A stretch of 64,000 bases of DNA from Agriterribacter humi (GTDB lineage: Bacteria > Bacteroidota > Bacteroidia > Chitinophagales > Chitinophagaceae). The DNA lies in assembly GCF_009192765.1 (NCBI RefSeq), contig NZ_VOHQ01000019.1:21562-85561 (forward strand), read 5' to 3'. Position numbers and translations under genes: made by a program. The notes under the pieces are model-generated. The model saw nothing but the letters and a program-made list of their open reading frames with translations, did no database searches and was not told where the DNA came from. Below, piece by piece: positions 23,946-33,782 of the stretch (positions within the stretch are counted from its first letter, which is position 1; each line of letters begins with the position of its first letter).

Positions 23946-24152
23946 ATGAAAAACAAAGCAGGTATTATTATTGGTTTTGTGCTGGGTTTTACCGGCTTTC
24001 TCTTATTGTTTAAGCTGATCTTTCTTGATCATATACCACCTGAAGACGAGATCGCCCCGGGAATGGTTATGATTGCTGCCATACTGGCCGGGATTGCATG
24101 TGCATTTGCCGGACGTTTATTACAAAAATCTTTTACAAAAAAGAGGAACTAA
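23946..24152 (+). CDS. Small two-helix membrane protein
   Basis: The ATG at 23946 gives 68 aa: [17 protein letters not shown], a first membrane helix to about residue 23, an acidic loop ([12 protein letters not shown]), a second helix ([20 protein letters not shown]) and a basic tail KKRN. The longer frame from 23874 adds an unlikely leader. A good promoter lies 130 bp upstream. No family is recognised. Its end overlaps the VOC-protein relic on the other strand. Confidence 0.65.
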   Translation: MKNKAGIIIGFVLGFTGFLLLFKLIFLDHIPPEDEIAPGMVMIAAILAGIACAFAGRLLQKSFTKKRN

Positions 24153-24358
24153 AAATATTTTGGGGATGCTGGTTACTCCGGTGCGGGGGAACTGCTGAAA
24201 CTTTGAGCAGGGTTTGAATGGGGGTGGAGTTGATCTGCCACGAGAGCCCGTATTTGTCTTTGAGCCAGCCGCATTGTTCCGATTCGGGCACGGCAGAGAG
24301 TTTTCCCCAGTAATAGTCTATCTCTGCCTGGTCTTTACAGGTAACCATAAACGAAGGG
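24133..24358 (-). pseudogene. VOC/PhnB-like protein fragment
   Basis: The minus frame reads [23 protein letters not shown], then [17 protein letters not shown], a well-known segment of the PhnB-like VOC (glyoxalase-fold) family. The N-terminal ~70 residues are missing and the C-terminus diverges after SWQI. The missing 5' part is replaced by a truncated radical-SAM gene, so this is the right side of a deletion junction. Confidence 0.78.
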
Positions 24359-24949
24359 GATAGTGATACACGGCGCCTTACAGAAGCTGCAGGTATAGGG
24401 GCAGCCTACACTCCCGATCATTGGAACTATTTTGAGAAACGGGGCTTTTTTTAAGGTAGGCGCTATGAATTTCCATCGTTCCTGCACACTGCATAAATTG
24501 ACCGGCTGTTTTCCACAAGATAGCTGCACTCCAACGGGCCGTTGAACCGTATAGTTGCTTAACAGGTCTTTAATGATAGAACGGTTGGTAAAACCCAGCA
24601 CATAATCGAAATATTTAACAGCATCATCCGGATAACACCGGGCATGTGGTCCACCCAGAACGGTTACAGCCCCCTTGCTGTGGAAATAATTGCTCAACGC
24701 GTAGGCTAGTAGCGCGGCCTGGGTAAAGGAGCTGATAAATACAACATCAATGTCGTTGGGTAGTTCCCTTTGAAGATCCTCGCGTCCGGTGTAGCATAGC
24801 ATGGTTACCTGATGTCCTTCCCGCTCACACCAGGTAGCTATTACCTGCGGCATGATACTGGCGAGATTGGCATGCATAATTTGCGACCACAACGTATTAG
24901 AAGGGCCCTTACAAATTAAATCAATCACTGCAACTTTGAGGGATTTCAT
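24335..24949 (-). pseudogene. B12-binding radical-SAM protein, truncated after the cluster motif
   Basis: The 204-codon frame has an N-terminal cobalamin-binding-like domain (DIDVVFISSFTQAALLAYAL, VTVLGGPHARCYPDDAVKYFDYVLGF) and reaches the start of the radical-SAM domain, [15 protein letters not shown], where CxxxCxxC would bind the 4Fe-4S cluster. It then runs into the VOC fragment and stops within 12 codons. Members of this family normally continue for 250 residues or more. The product would lack most of the barrel and be inactive. Confidence 0.8.
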
Positions 24950-25260
24950 AAAGGGAGTGCTTTGAAAAAAAGATGTATCAAATCATGTGCCTTATCGAAA
25001 GAAATTATGACAGTTCAAACGTGAGAGTAATTCCGCATTATTCCTTTGCAGCATAAATGAAACATAAACGCCTGAATGCGGTTGTTGGAAACTATTATTA
25101 CTAGGAATTAAATATGGGATTTTTTGTCCTATAATTTATATTATGTTAAATAGGGTGTATTTTTCAAAAGACCGCTCCAATATTGTGTTCTATGACTATT
25201 CCACATTTTCAAAAAATATCTTTTTTTCAGTAGATCAGAGAAGCCATAAAGTATATTTTA
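24950..25260. other. 311-bp AT-rich gap; no clear gene
   Basis: A 43-codon plus frame (25143-25274, MLNRVYFSKDRSN...) overlaps the start of the next frame and has no known match. Nothing else is seen. Confidence 0.4.
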
Positions 25261-25742
25261 ATGACAATAGATGATCTTGATAAAGTATTAGAATATTTCT
25301 TCAATAAAGTGCCGGAAAGACAAACTGCACTTAAAATTTTGAAGGGTCTCACCTCATTGAAGAAAAATATTTATATCGCCAACTTACAGATTCCAAAACG
25401 AATAACACGGAATATGGACTATCAGTGCCGGGAATACTTTTTTATCAGCATGCAAGTACTAAAACGAGACCGTATTATTCGTTAGAAATAGAAAAGAAAT
25501 TGGAGAAAGAAAGAGATGATAAATTAAAGAATTATCAATTAAAAAACTCTATTTCAGAAATGTGGGTTAAAAAATATTGGTACGTTGTTTTAATTTTGGG
25601 TTGGGTTGGTGTATGCTGGACTGATATTGGGAAGGAAACAATCAAACGAAAAATATGGACAGAAGCCAATCAATTGAAAAGTTCCGCCACACAAGTTGCT
25701 GATACGAGCCAAAGCAAAATAAATAGTGTCAGGCAGAAATAA
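25261..25742 (+). pseudogene. Winged-helix-like small membrane protein, frameshifted
   Basis: The first frame reads MTIDDLDKVLEYFFNKVPERQTALKILKGLTS. The continuation lies in another frame: IEEKYLYRQLTDSKTNNTEYGLSVPGILFYQHAS, then a charged stretch (LEKERDDKLKNYQLKN) and a membrane segment YWYVVLILGWVGVCW. Joined, they form a protein of about 160 aa with an N-terminal winged-helix-like domain and one C-terminal membrane helix, a layout common in Bacteroidota. The frame change is near 25355. A sequencing error cannot be excluded. Confidence 0.65.
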
Positions 25743-25754
25743 AGGTTCAAACAA

Positions 25755-25784
25755 AAGGGAAGGCTAAATCGCCCTCCCTTTTTC
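25755..25784. terminator. Bidirectional rho-independent terminator
   Basis: GGGAAGGC and GCCCTCCC form an 8-bp stem (one G-U-type mismatch) flanked by AAAA on the left and TTTTT on the right. It sits between convergent genes ending at 25742 and 25802 and can serve both. Confidence 0.75.
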
Positions 25785-25801
25785 AAAATAAATAAGATCA
25801 A

Positions 25802-27070
25802 TTATTGTTTTTTATCAATCTCGTCATATTTCTTCTGGTAGAAATCTGATTTCGCTTTATCACCTTTCCTGTCGTAACAATACGCCAGGTTGTTACAGGC
25901 CGATTTAAGCTCAGATTTTTCCGATAATTTCAACGTTTCCTTATTATCGTATTCTTTGAACACCACTTCAAACGGAGGAATTGCCTTATCGCATAAAGAC
26001 AGCACCTGCGCTTTTAATTCTTCTTTTTTCTTTAGGTCTTCAGGTGTTTTTCCTTTTATTTTATTGGCATCTTCTTCTATAAACAGCGCCTGGTTAAAAT
26101 AATGTTTGGCAAGATTAAGATTGGCTTCCAAAGCTTCCGGTTTTATAGCCAGGGCTTTTTTATACAGCTCTTCTATTTTTAAACAACGTTCTGCATAATC
26201 GGCAGGCCGCTCTTTTGCATCACTCACATGTGTTTCATTAAACAACTCATTGGCATAATCCAAGATCATATCAAAACCTTCGGGGTTAGCAGCGATCAGT
26301 TCCTCGTACTTGGCATAAATGGCTTTTTTGTCGCCCTGGCTGCGCAGGTAGTCAAACTCAACCAATGGCAGGTAATCATCTTTGGGATAAAGCTCACGTC
26401 CCAATGCAACATATTTTTGCATGTTGGGAATATCCTTTTTGTCAAGGTAATATTTAGCCAGGTAACGATAGACGGTTACGTGTTCGGGTTTTGTTGCCAC
26501 TTTTGCATCGGCCAGCTTCTGGAAATAGGCTACGGCTTCATCGTCCTTTTTTGCATTCATGGCCGACAGTGCAGCGTAATACACCTGGGTAGTATCCAGC
26601 TTGTACAGACCCCAGCCCTGCTCGAAAATGTAATTGCCGATCTCACCCGCTTTTTTGAAATTTGCCAGTGCATCTTCATATTTTTCAGCATTGTACTGGC
26701 TCGCTGCTGCATCGAAATAGCTGCCATATAAATCGTAAACAGGTTTATAACTGTCAACCGTTAATAAGGTAGTGGCTTTGGTTTTATCTATTTCCTGGGC
26801 CTTTTTAATGGCCTCAAAAGCCTCTGTTCTACCATCGGGTACCAGTGTTTTAAACTGGTCACTTGCTGCAATGGCGCCGTAAATCTTTGCCTTGGTGTAC
26901 CACACTTCCGCATTTTTTTGATTTTTGGGCGCCGTTAACAAGGCGTCAATTCCTTCTTTGGCTTTATCCAGTTCTTTATCTTCCAGCATGCTTTTCACCT
27001 TGTTAAGGTTTTGCGCCGAAAGACCCAATGTCCACCCTGCCATCAGGGCGATGAGCATTATTTTCTTCAT
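25802..27070 (-). CDS. Secreted tetratricopeptide-repeat protein
   Basis: The protein is 422 aa with a signal peptide (LIALMAGWTLGLSAQ). TPR-like helical pairs run through the rest: LNKVKSMLEDKELDKAKEGIDALL, YNAEKYEDALANFKKAGEIG, VYYAALSAMNAKKDDEAVAYFQKLADA, YRYLAKYYLDKKDIPNMQKYVALG, IEELYKKALAIKPEALEANLNLAKHYFNQA, and a final CNNLAYCYDRKGDKAKSDFYQKKYD. It is 53 bp downstream of gyrA on the same strand. Periplasmic scaffolding is likely; no partner can be named. Similar TPR genes commonly follow gyrA in this family of bacteria. Confidence 0.88.
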   Translation of the reverse strand: MKKIMLIALMAGWTLGLSAQNLNKVKSMLEDKELDKAKEGIDALLTAPKNQKNAEVWYTKAKIYGAIAASDQFKTLVPDGRTEAFEAIKKAQEIDKTKATTLLTVDSYKPVYDLYGSYFDAAASQYNAEKYEDALANFKKAGEIGNYIFEQGWGLYKLDTTQVYYAALSAMNAKKDDEAVAYFQKLADAKVATKPEHVTVYRYLAKYYLDKKDIPNMQKYVALGRELYPKDDYLPLVEFDYLRSQGDKKAIYAKYEELIAANPEGFDMILDYANELFNETHVSDAKERPADYAERCLKIEELYKKALAIKPEALEANLNLAKHYFNQALFIEEDANKIKGKTPEDLKKKEELKAQVLSLCDKAIPPFEVVFKEYDNKETLKLSEKSELKSACNNLAYCYDRKGDKAKSDFYQKKYDEIDKKQ

Positions 27071-27123
27071 ATTTGTTGGTTGTTTAAAAGTTTTATCTGT
27101 CTGACTGATTATTCGTTTTACAT

Positions 27124-29697
27124 TTATTCAGCGGGTTTTTCACTGGTCGCCGTATTTTCTTCGTCTGCTGCATCATCTGTATCATCGTTGTTTTCAACTT
27201 CGTAACGTGCCAGTTTTGTAATAGCTGCTATGGCATCGTCGTCATCAAGCCTTATCAGTTTTACACCCTGGGTGGCTCTTCCCTGCCGGCTTACCTGGTT
27301 CACTGCCATCCGTATGGTAATGCCCGATTTGCAGGTGATCATCAGGTCTTCATCTTCTGTTACATCCAATATGCCTACCAAAGAGCCGGTTTTACCGGTT
27401 ACATTAATCGTTTTTACTCCCTTTCCACCACGGTTGGTTATTCTGTATACCTCCTCCCCGGTTTCATCTGTAATTGCTGTACGCTTCCCAAAACCTTTTT
27501 CACTCACTACCAGCACTGTTCTGGAATTATCGTCCTTTTTGACACAAATCATGCCAACCACTTCATCCTGTGTATTGTCTACTTCTATGCCTGTAACGCC
27601 TATGGCTCCGCGTCCGGTTGACCGTACTTTACTTTCAGGGAAACGGATAGCCCTCCCGCTTTTTACTGCCATCATAATTTCACTATTGCCGTCTGTCATT
27701 TTCGCTTCCAGCAACTCATCTCCTTCTACGATGGTTATTGCATTCACTCCGGTTGCACGGGGTCTGCTAAAATCTTCTAAAAGTGTTTTTTTGATGGTGC
27801 CTTTCCTTGTGCAAAGTACAATATAATGGCTCTTTATAAACTCCTCATCGTCTAAATTTTTTACATCTATAACCGCACGCACCTTATCATCAGGAGGCAA
27901 CTGGATGAGGTTCTGGATTGCCCTGCCTTTACTGGTCTTATCACCTTCGGGCAACTGGTATACTTTTAACCAGAAGCACCTGCCTTTTTCTGTAAAATAC
28001 AACATGGTGTGGTGAGTAGATGTGACGAACAAATGCTCGATCCAGTCTTCCTGCTTGGTGCGTCCGCCTATGGCGCCTCTTCCACCCCTGTTTTGCTGCC
28101 GGTATTCTGTTGCTGAAGTTCTTTTAATGTAACCCTGGTGAGAGATCGTTATTACCACATCTTCTTCCTCGATCAGGTCCTCCAGGCGCATTTCATCGGC
28201 GAGGTACTGGATCTCCGTTTTACGTGCATCACCAAATTTATCTTTTATTTCAAGGAGCTCTTTTTTTATAAGCTCATAGCGCATCACTTCATTCCCCAGC
28301 AACTCTATAAGATAAGAAATCTGTTTCATTATTTCATCGTACTCTTCTTTGATCTTCTCCCGCTCCATTCCGGTAAGGCGCTGCAATCTCAGTTCCAGTA
28401 TAGCTTTAGCCTGCACTTCGTCAAGCCCCCAACCCGCGTTTATCAATTTTTCCCTGGCTACATCAGGTGTGGCCGAACTGCGGATCAGTGAAATAACTTC
28501 ATCAAGGTGATCCAGCGCAATCAGGTATCCCTGCAATAAATGGGCTTTCTTTTGCGCCTCCCTTAATTCGTATTGCGCACGCCTAACCACTACCTCGTGC
28601 CTGAATTCCACGAACTCGCTGATAAGATCCTTAAGGTTAAGCAACCTGGGTCTTCCTCTTACAATGGCTACATTATTGATGCCATAAGAGGTTTGGAGTT
28701 CGGTATGCTTATACAAGTGGTTAATGACTACATTGGCAATAGCATCCCGTTTCAGATCAATCACTATCCTTGTACCTTCTTTTTCATTTGATTCGTTATT
28801 GACATGCGCAATACCATCAATTATTTTTTCATTTACCAGCTCTCCTATTTTGTTGGTAAGCGTATCCCGGCTTACCTGGTAGGGCACTTCTGTAATTATG
28901 ATCTGTTCTCTTCCGCTGGGCTTGGTATCTACATGTAATTTACCACGCATCACTACCCTGCCCCTGCCGGTATGCATACCCGTTCTAATGCCTTCATAAC
29001 CGTAAATAATGCCGCCGGTTGGAAAATCGGGCGCCTTCACGAATTTGATGAGCTCTTCAATAGTAATTTCCTTATTCTCAATATAAGCGATACACCCGTC
29101 TATTACCTCCGCAAGGTTATGCGGCATCATATTGGTAGCCATGCCCACGGCAATACCGCTCGATCCGTTTACTAATAACTGTGGTATACGGGTAGGAAGA
29201 ATGGATGGCTCCCTTTCTGAATCGTCGAAGTTCGGTTGAAAATCTACCGTATCTTTTTCTATATCGTCGAGCATATGCTCGGCCAATCTCTGCAGCCTTA
29301 CCTCTGTATACCGCATGGCAGCCGGCCCGTCGCCGTCCTGGTTGCCGAAGTTTCCCTGTTTGTCAACAAGGGTATACCGCATACTCCAGTCCTGCGCCAT
29401 ACGTACCATAGCATCATATACCGAACTATCGCCATGCGGGTGATATTTACCCAGCACCTCTCCCACCACACGCGCCGATTTTTTATAGGGACGGTTATAA
29501 TTCAGTCCCAAATCATTCATGGCATACAAAATGCGGCGGTGTACCGGCTTTAATCCATCCCGCACATCGGGCAGCGCCCTGCCTACAATTACACTCATGG
29601 AGTAATCAATGTAGGCGGTTTTCATTTGCTCTTCAATGTTCACCTGGATGATGCGGTCATTGTCGCTGGTTTCTAACGGAACTAAGTTATCTTCCAT
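27124..29697 (-). CDS. gyrA: DNA gyrase subunit A
   Basis: The 857-aa protein has the normal GyrA architecture. The N-terminal breakage-reunion domain begins [33 protein letters not shown]. The quinolone-resistance region reads [17 protein letters not shown], with Ser and Asp at the usual resistance positions (wild type in appearance). The active-site Tyr is in AMRYTEVRL. The C-terminal DNA-wrapping beta-pinwheel has six blades with the GyrA box [11 protein letters not shown], which supports gyrase rather than topoisomerase IV. The tail is acidic ([10 protein letters not shown]). It introduces negative supercoils with GyrB, which is not in the window. Confidence 0.97.
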   Translation of the reverse strand: MEDNLVPLETSDNDRIIQVNIEEQMKTAYIDYSMSVIVGRALPDVRDGLKPVHRRILYAMNDLGLNYNRPYKKSARVVGEVLGKYHPHGDSSVYDAMVRMAQDWSMRYTLVDKQGNFGNQDGDGPAAMRYTEVRLQRLAEHMLDDIEKDTVDFQPNFDDSEREPSILPTRIPQLLVNGSSGIAVGMATNMMPHNLAEVIDGCIAYIENKEITIEELIKFVKAPDFPTGGIIYGYEGIRTGMHTGRGRVVMRGKLHVDTKPSGREQIIITEVPYQVSRDTLTNKIGELVNEKIIDGIAHVNNESNEKEGTRIVIDLKRDAIANVVINHLYKHTELQTSYGINNVAIVRGRPRLLNLKDLISEFVEFRHEVVVRRAQYELREAQKKAHLLQGYLIALDHLDEVISLIRSSATPDVAREKLINAGWGLDEVQAKAILELRLQRLTGMEREKIKEEYDEIMKQISYLIELLGNEVMRYELIKKELLEIKDKFGDARKTEIQYLADEMRLEDLIEEEDVVITISHQGYIKRTSATEYRQQNRGGRGAIGGRTKQEDWIEHLFVTSTHHTMLYFTEKGRCFWLKVYQLPEGDKTSKGRAIQNLIQLPPDDKVRAVIDVKNLDDEEFIKSHYIVLCTRKGTIKKTLLEDFSRPRATGVNAITIVEGDELLEAKMTDGNSEIMMAVKSGRAIRFPESKVRSTGRGAIGVTGIEVDNTQDEVVGMICVKKDDNSRTVLVVSEKGFGKRTAITDETGEEVYRITNRGGKGVKTINVTGKTGSLVGILDVTEDEDLMITCKSGITIRMAVNQVSRQGRATQGVKLIRLDDDDAIAAITKLARYEVENNDDTDDAADEENTATSEKPAE

Positions 29698-29850
29698 AAT
29701 ATTTTGCTATATCTTATGCTTATTGCAGGAGTCTTTAAAAAATATGTGCAAAGGTACTGTTTTTGAGCCTCTTTAGCCTTATTTTTAGTCTTTTTCTGTT
29801 CATTTTATCCACGCTGTGTGGATAGATTATCCCCGGAAAAATAAATTAAC

Positions 29851-31170
29851 ATGGTCTTGCAAAGCAATACTCTGCCACGAAAGAAAATCCTTCTCTTTGG
29901 AGCCGGCAAATCGGCTACCTGTTTAATTGATTATTTGTTAAGACAAGCTGAACATCACAACTGGCATATTGTGATTGCAGATGGTAATGTAGAACTGGCG
30001 CGCCAAAAATCTGGCGGTTCTTTATACGCCACTGCTGTGCAGGTTGATGTAAAAATGGACGCACAGAGAAACGCACTTATCGAACAGGCTGATATTGTTA
30101 TTTCCATGCTGCCCCCATCCCTTCATTCGCTGATAGCCGGAAATTGTATAACCTCAGGACGTCATTTGCTCACTGCTTCTTATGCAGATGAGGAAATGAA
30201 AAAGCTGGCGCCGGAGATCAGGAAGAAGGGTATACTATTTCTTTGTGAGATGGGGCTCGACCCGGGCATTGATCACATGAGCGCCATGCAGCTCATTCAT
30301 CGCATTCATGCCACGGGCGGAAAGATCAATTCGTTTTACTCCCATTGCGGCGGATTGGTAGCACCGGAAAGCGATAACAATCCCTGGCATTATAAAATAA
30401 GCTGGAACCCCCGCAACGTGGTATTGGCCGGAAAAGCGGGAGCTGTTTACAGGTTGGATGGCCGGGTAAAACAACTCCCCTACTCTTCGCTGTTTGATCC
30501 AGGCCGTACAGTTGAAATACCCGGGCATGGTCGTTTAGCCTGGTACCCCAACAGGGATTCACTGCCGTATATTCCTTTATATGGATTAGCGGAAAGTTCC
30601 ACTTTTATCCGGACCACATTGCGACATCCCGATTTTTGTACAGGCTGGAAAAAAATAGTTGAGCTGAATCTCACAGACGAAACAAAGCAATATAACAGCA
30701 ATGAGATGAGTTATAAAACATTCTTCGAAACGCATCTCCGGCAAAATGGGTTTACAAAAACGGATACGCTGCCCGGCACTGAAAAAGCATTGCTCACTTA
30801 CCTCGGTCTGTATGAAGATGAAAGAATAAACAATGGATCATGTACTGCTGCCGGTATCCTGCAAACGGCTATTGAAAAAAAACTAATGCTGCAACCTGCG
30901 GATAAGGATATGATTATTTTGATGCATGAGATAGCATATGAATTCAAAACGCAATCTCAGAAAATAACAAGTACGCTTATAGTAAAGGGTGAAAACAGCC
31001 TGCATACTGCTATGGCAAAAACGGTTGGGTTACCTTTAGGCATAGCCGCAGTCTTGATGTTGCAGGGAAAGATCAGTCTTACCGGTTTGCATATTCCCAT
31101 AGTGCCTGAAATATACGGGCCTGTTTTGGAAGCGTTGAGGAAAGAAGGGATTGTGTTTAAGGAAAGCTGA
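29851..31170 (+). CDS. Saccharopine dehydrogenase-like reductase
   Basis: The protein is 439 aa. The N-terminal Rossmann fold has ILLFGAGKSATCLIDYLL and ADGNVELARQKS. DIVISMLPPSLHSLIAGNCI and LLTASYADEEMKKL follow, then CEMGLDPGIDHMSAMQLIH, all typical of the saccharopine-dehydrogenase C-terminal/LYS9-like family. It is an NAD(P)-dependent oxidoreductase of lysine/saccharopine metabolism by homology. In Bacteroidota the precise direction and partner are not certain. It is divergent from gyrA. Confidence 0.88.
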   Translation: MVLQSNTLPRKKILLFGAGKSATCLIDYLLRQAEHHNWHIVIADGNVELARQKSGGSLYATAVQVDVKMDAQRNALIEQADIVISMLPPSLHSLIAGNCITSGRHLLTASYADEEMKKLAPEIRKKGILFLCEMGLDPGIDHMSAMQLIHRIHATGGKINSFYSHCGGLVAPESDNNPWHYKISWNPRNVVLAGKAGAVYRLDGRVKQLPYSSLFDPGRTVEIPGHGRLAWYPNRDSLPYIPLYGLAESSTFIRTTLRHPDFCTGWKKIVELNLTDETKQYNSNEMSYKTFFETHLRQNGFTKTDTLPGTEKALLTYLGLYEDERINNGSCTAAGILQTAIEKKLMLQPADKDMIILMHEIAYEFKTQSQKITSTLIVKGENSLHTAMAKTVGLPLGIAAVLMLQGKISLTGLHIPIVPEIYGPVLEALRKEGIVFKES

Positions 31171-31617
31171 TGTGAACGCACGTGCGGGACCAAATCCGAA
31201 GGAAAGCAACAAGAACCAAATCGCAAAAAGCAAATAAAATTCAAATTTCAAACCCGAAGCCAGAAACCCGAAATCCGAAGCGAAATGCAACCATAAACTA
31301 CAAACAATAAGCCACAAATTGGGAAATCCGTAGCCGGAATTTCGAAATTTGAAGAAGGCTTTCTGTAATCAGCAGAAAAGGACTTTTTATCTTATCATTA
31401 GCAGTTATTCACCTGGTACCTGATTGGCATAAATCCGAAGCGATAAATACGGAATCCGAAGCTGGATGCAATCTCAAACCCGCCTGCCGGACGGGCAGGT
31501 ATTAAATTTCAAATTTCAAATCCTTCAATTGACACCTCACCATTCAAGTATTCATCCTGTCGTTAGTAGCTCACAGAATCTGACGGCTCAAAGCTGATAG
31601 CTGAAGGCTGATCGCTA
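31171..31617. repeat. Intergenic low-complexity region with AATCCGAAGC-type repeats and a GC-rich palindrome
   Basis: This stretch of about 450 bp has no gene. Degenerate words (AAATCCGAAG, CCCGAAGCC, CGAAATCCGAAGC, GGAATCCGAAGC) recur at least five times, with AAATTTCAAATTTCAAA units. The palindrome CCCGCCTGCCGGACGGGCAGG at 31479-31499 is the exact reverse complement of 18460-18480. Such filler is typical of intergenic regions in large Chitinophagaceae genomes. Confidence 0.65.
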
Positions 31618-32310
31618 TCACTTACTCCCTTTCAACAGTTCCGCAAGCATCCTCACTCCTTCCGTTGCCGGCTTTTCAATAACCGTAATATCCTGCACAG
31701 CGGAAGTATAAGGTATCTTTTTATCAATAATAAATTTGGGTATGCCATAAGGCGCGTAATGCAGTAATCCTGCTGCCGGGTATACTACCAGTGAGGTGCC
31801 CACTACCACAAAATATTCTGCATCTCCGGCTATTGCAATTGCCTCTTCGATCATGGGTACAGGTTCCTCAAACCACACAATATGCGGACGCAATTGTGCA
31901 CCGTCTTCTGCCCTGTCGCCTATGTTAATGTTGCCGGTAATATCATATACAAGCCGCTCATTTTTTTCACTGCGCATTTTCAGTATCTGCCCGTGCAGGT
32001 GCAGCACTTTGGTTGAACCGGCGCGCTCATGCAGATCATCAATATTCTGGGTGATGATATGCACGTCAAAATCTTTTTCCAATGCAGCCAAACCCGTATG
32101 TGCGGCATTGGGTTTTGCATCCAGCACATTTTTCCGGCGCAGATTATAAAATTGCAGCACCAGTTCAGGATCTTTTTTCCATGCACGGGGTGTGGCCACA
32201 TCTTCAATATTATAACCCTCCCACAAACCATCGCTGTCTCTGAAAGTTTTTAAACCGCTTTCCGCACTGATACCTGCGCCTGTTATTACAACAATCTTTT
32301 TCTTTTTCAT
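31618..32310 (-). CDS. Sirtuin NAD-dependent deacylase, class III-like, lacking zinc cysteines
   Basis: The protein is 230 aa. Sirtuin motifs are GAGISAESGLKTFRD, ITQNIDDLHERAGS (catalytic Asn/Asp region), LHLHGQ (catalytic His), LRPHIVWFEEPVP and VVVGTSLVVYPAAGL. FYNLRRKN supplies the Y-x-x-R pair that in SIRT5/CobB-type enzymes reads acidic acyl groups, so desuccinylase or demalonylase activity is likely. The segment that normally holds two C-x2-4-C zinc pairs (MRSEKNERLVYDI...) has no Cys at all. Several bacterial sirtuins share this loss. It acts in the cytosol and stands alone. Confidence 0.93.
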   Translation of the reverse strand: MKKKKIVVITGAGISAESGLKTFRDSDGLWEGYNIEDVATPRAWKKDPELVLQFYNLRRKNVLDAKPNAAHTGLAALEKDFDVHIITQNIDDLHERAGSTKVLHLHGQILKMRSEKNERLVYDITGNINIGDRAEDGAQLRPHIVWFEEPVPMIEEAIAIAGDAEYFVVVGTSLVVYPAAGLLHYAPYGIPKFIIDKKIPYTSAVQDITVIEKPATEGVRMLAELLKGSK

Positions 32311-32393
32311 GGTATGCGAACAAAAGTTAAAAAGCCATCTGCATTGTACAGTTCCCTATGACGAAATTATACTTTATAAGAAGGATGAGTGCA

Positions 32394-32942
32394 TCAATCG
32401 GGCATTTGCATAGCCTCTCTTTTTATATCCAATAAAAAATTATCACGGTTGGCGATAATGAGGTTTTTATACCCAACGATCTTTAGCCAATACATAATCC
32501 AGCAAACAAAGCTTGCAATAATGCATATTGCTCCCAGCAATGGGCTGATATTGTTGCGGTTCAAAACCAGGCTTCCCAAATACAGTAAAGTCATTGTTAA
32601 TCCCAAAGCATAAGCAGGCCGTTCTTCAGCTATAGCTATATTTAACCGGATGCATTCGTTTTTTATAGAATCAGCCATGCGTTTAATCACTATAAATTGC
32701 CATACTATATTAAATAATGGAATAAGCAATAGCCAAACCTGTGCCGGAGCCATCATCCTGCTTTCGGGGGTAATAGCTGCCAGTGCTTTTTGCAATGTAA
32801 CCAGGTAAAAAATAAAGGGTATCAGAGCTGCAAGAAGAAATAGGATCATTGTCCATCCATATACCATAGTGTGTATTTTTGGAAAGCTTGTATAAATATA
32901 AGATATTACTAAAAGTATTTCTTTTATAAGCGGCATTACCAT
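32394..32942 (-). CDS. Multi-pass membrane protein, unrecognised family
   Basis: The protein is up to 182 aa, with the start at 32942 or two codons further in at 32936. Four hydrophobic segments are seen, around residues 28-50 (YGWTMILFLLAALIPFIFYL), 66-86 (PAQVWLLLIPLFNIVWQFIV), 112-126 and 132-150 (LLGAICIIASFVCWIMYWL). A cytosolic loop carries KRMADSIKNECIRLN. The pattern PxxVWLLLIPxFNxVWQFxVVxR is shared by small Bacteroidota membrane proteins of the DUF4328-like kind, but I cannot assign the family firmly. It is divergent from the AIM24 gene with a 45-bp gap. Confidence 0.72.
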   Translation of the reverse strand: MVMPLIKEILLVISYIYTSFPKIHTMVYGWTMILFLLAALIPFIFYLVTLQKALAAITPESRMMAPAQVWLLLIPLFNIVWQFIVIKRMADSIKNECIRLNIAIAEERPAYALGLTMTLLYLGSLVLNRNNISPLLGAICIIASFVCWIMYWLKIVGYKNLIIANRDNFLLDIKREAMQMPD

Positions 32943-32987
32943 TTGCCAATCTTACCCTACTTTTATTGCACGAAAAAATATACAATT

Positions 32988-33782
32988 ATGCAAACAGCAC
33001 ATGAAATTGATTACCGTATTTATGGCGAAGAAATGCAGTATGTAGATGTTGAGCTGGATCCGGGTGAAACCGCAATGGCGGAAAGTGGCGCTTTTATGAT
33101 GATGGATGACGGCATACAAATGCAAACTATTTTTGGAGACGGAACGCAGCAACAGGGCGGTGGCTTTATGAATAAATTATTTAGCGCGGGCAAAAGACTG
33201 CTTACCGGTGAAAGCTTGTTTATGACGGCTTTTACCAATACCGGGCAGGGTAAAAAAAGAGTGGCTTTTGCCTCTCCATACCCGGGTAAGATCATAGCGC
33301 TCGACCTGTATGAGCTTGGCGGCAAAGTGGTGTGCCAGAAAGATTCTTTTCTGTGTGCTGCCCGCGGCGTAAGCATTGGCATTGAATTTCAACGCAGGTT
33401 AGGTACCGGGCTGTTTGGGGGCGAAGGATTTATTATGCAGAAATTAGAAGGAGACGGAATGGCTTTTGTGCATGCAGGCGGACATGTATTTCAGCGCGTA
33501 TTGCAGGCTGGTGAAACCCTTCGGATTGATACAGGTTGCCTTGTAGCATATACCAAAGATGTGGCTTACGATATACAATTTGTAGGCGGCATACGCAATA
33601 CCATATTTGGCGGTGAAGGTTTGTTTTTTGCTACTTTACGTGGTCCCGGAAAAGTGTGGATACAAACCCTTCCCGTTAGCCGTTTGGCCAGCCGTATACT
33701 CGCTTACGGAACAGTTAAACGCAAAGAAGAAGGCAGCTTATTGGGTGGATTGGGCAATTTGTTAGATGGGGACGGAAGGTAG
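32988..33782 (+). CDS. AIM24 / TIGR00266-family protein
   Basis: The ATG at 32988 (MQTAHEIDYRIYG) is chosen over the frame start 15 codons upstream, giving 264 aa. Features are MQYVDVELDPGETAMAESGAFMMMDDGI, GKRLLTGESLFMTAFTN, SPYPGKIIALDL, FLCAARGVSIGIEFQRRLGTGLFGGEGFIMQKLEGDGMAFVHAGG and VGGIRNTIFGGEGLFFATLRGPG. This Gly-rich beta-structure is the AIM24 fold (related to a mitochondrial inner-membrane protein). The biochemical function is unknown. Confidence 0.9.
   Translation: MQTAHEIDYRIYGEEMQYVDVELDPGETAMAESGAFMMMDDGIQMQTIFGDGTQQQGGGFMNKLFSAGKRLLTGESLFMTAFTNTGQGKKRVAFASPYPGKIIALDLYELGGKVVCQKDSFLCAARGVSIGIEFQRRLGTGLFGGEGFIMQKLEGDGMAFVHAGGHVFQRVLQAGETLRIDTGCLVAYTKDVAYDIQFVGGIRNTIFGGEGLFFATLRGPGKVWIQTLPVSRLASRILAYGTVKRKEEGSLLGGLGNLLDGDGR

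Noticed and set aside
27124..29697. Quinolone-resistance mutation in gyrA
   Set aside because: The Ser and Asp at the usual resistance positions are present, so no resistance change is seen.
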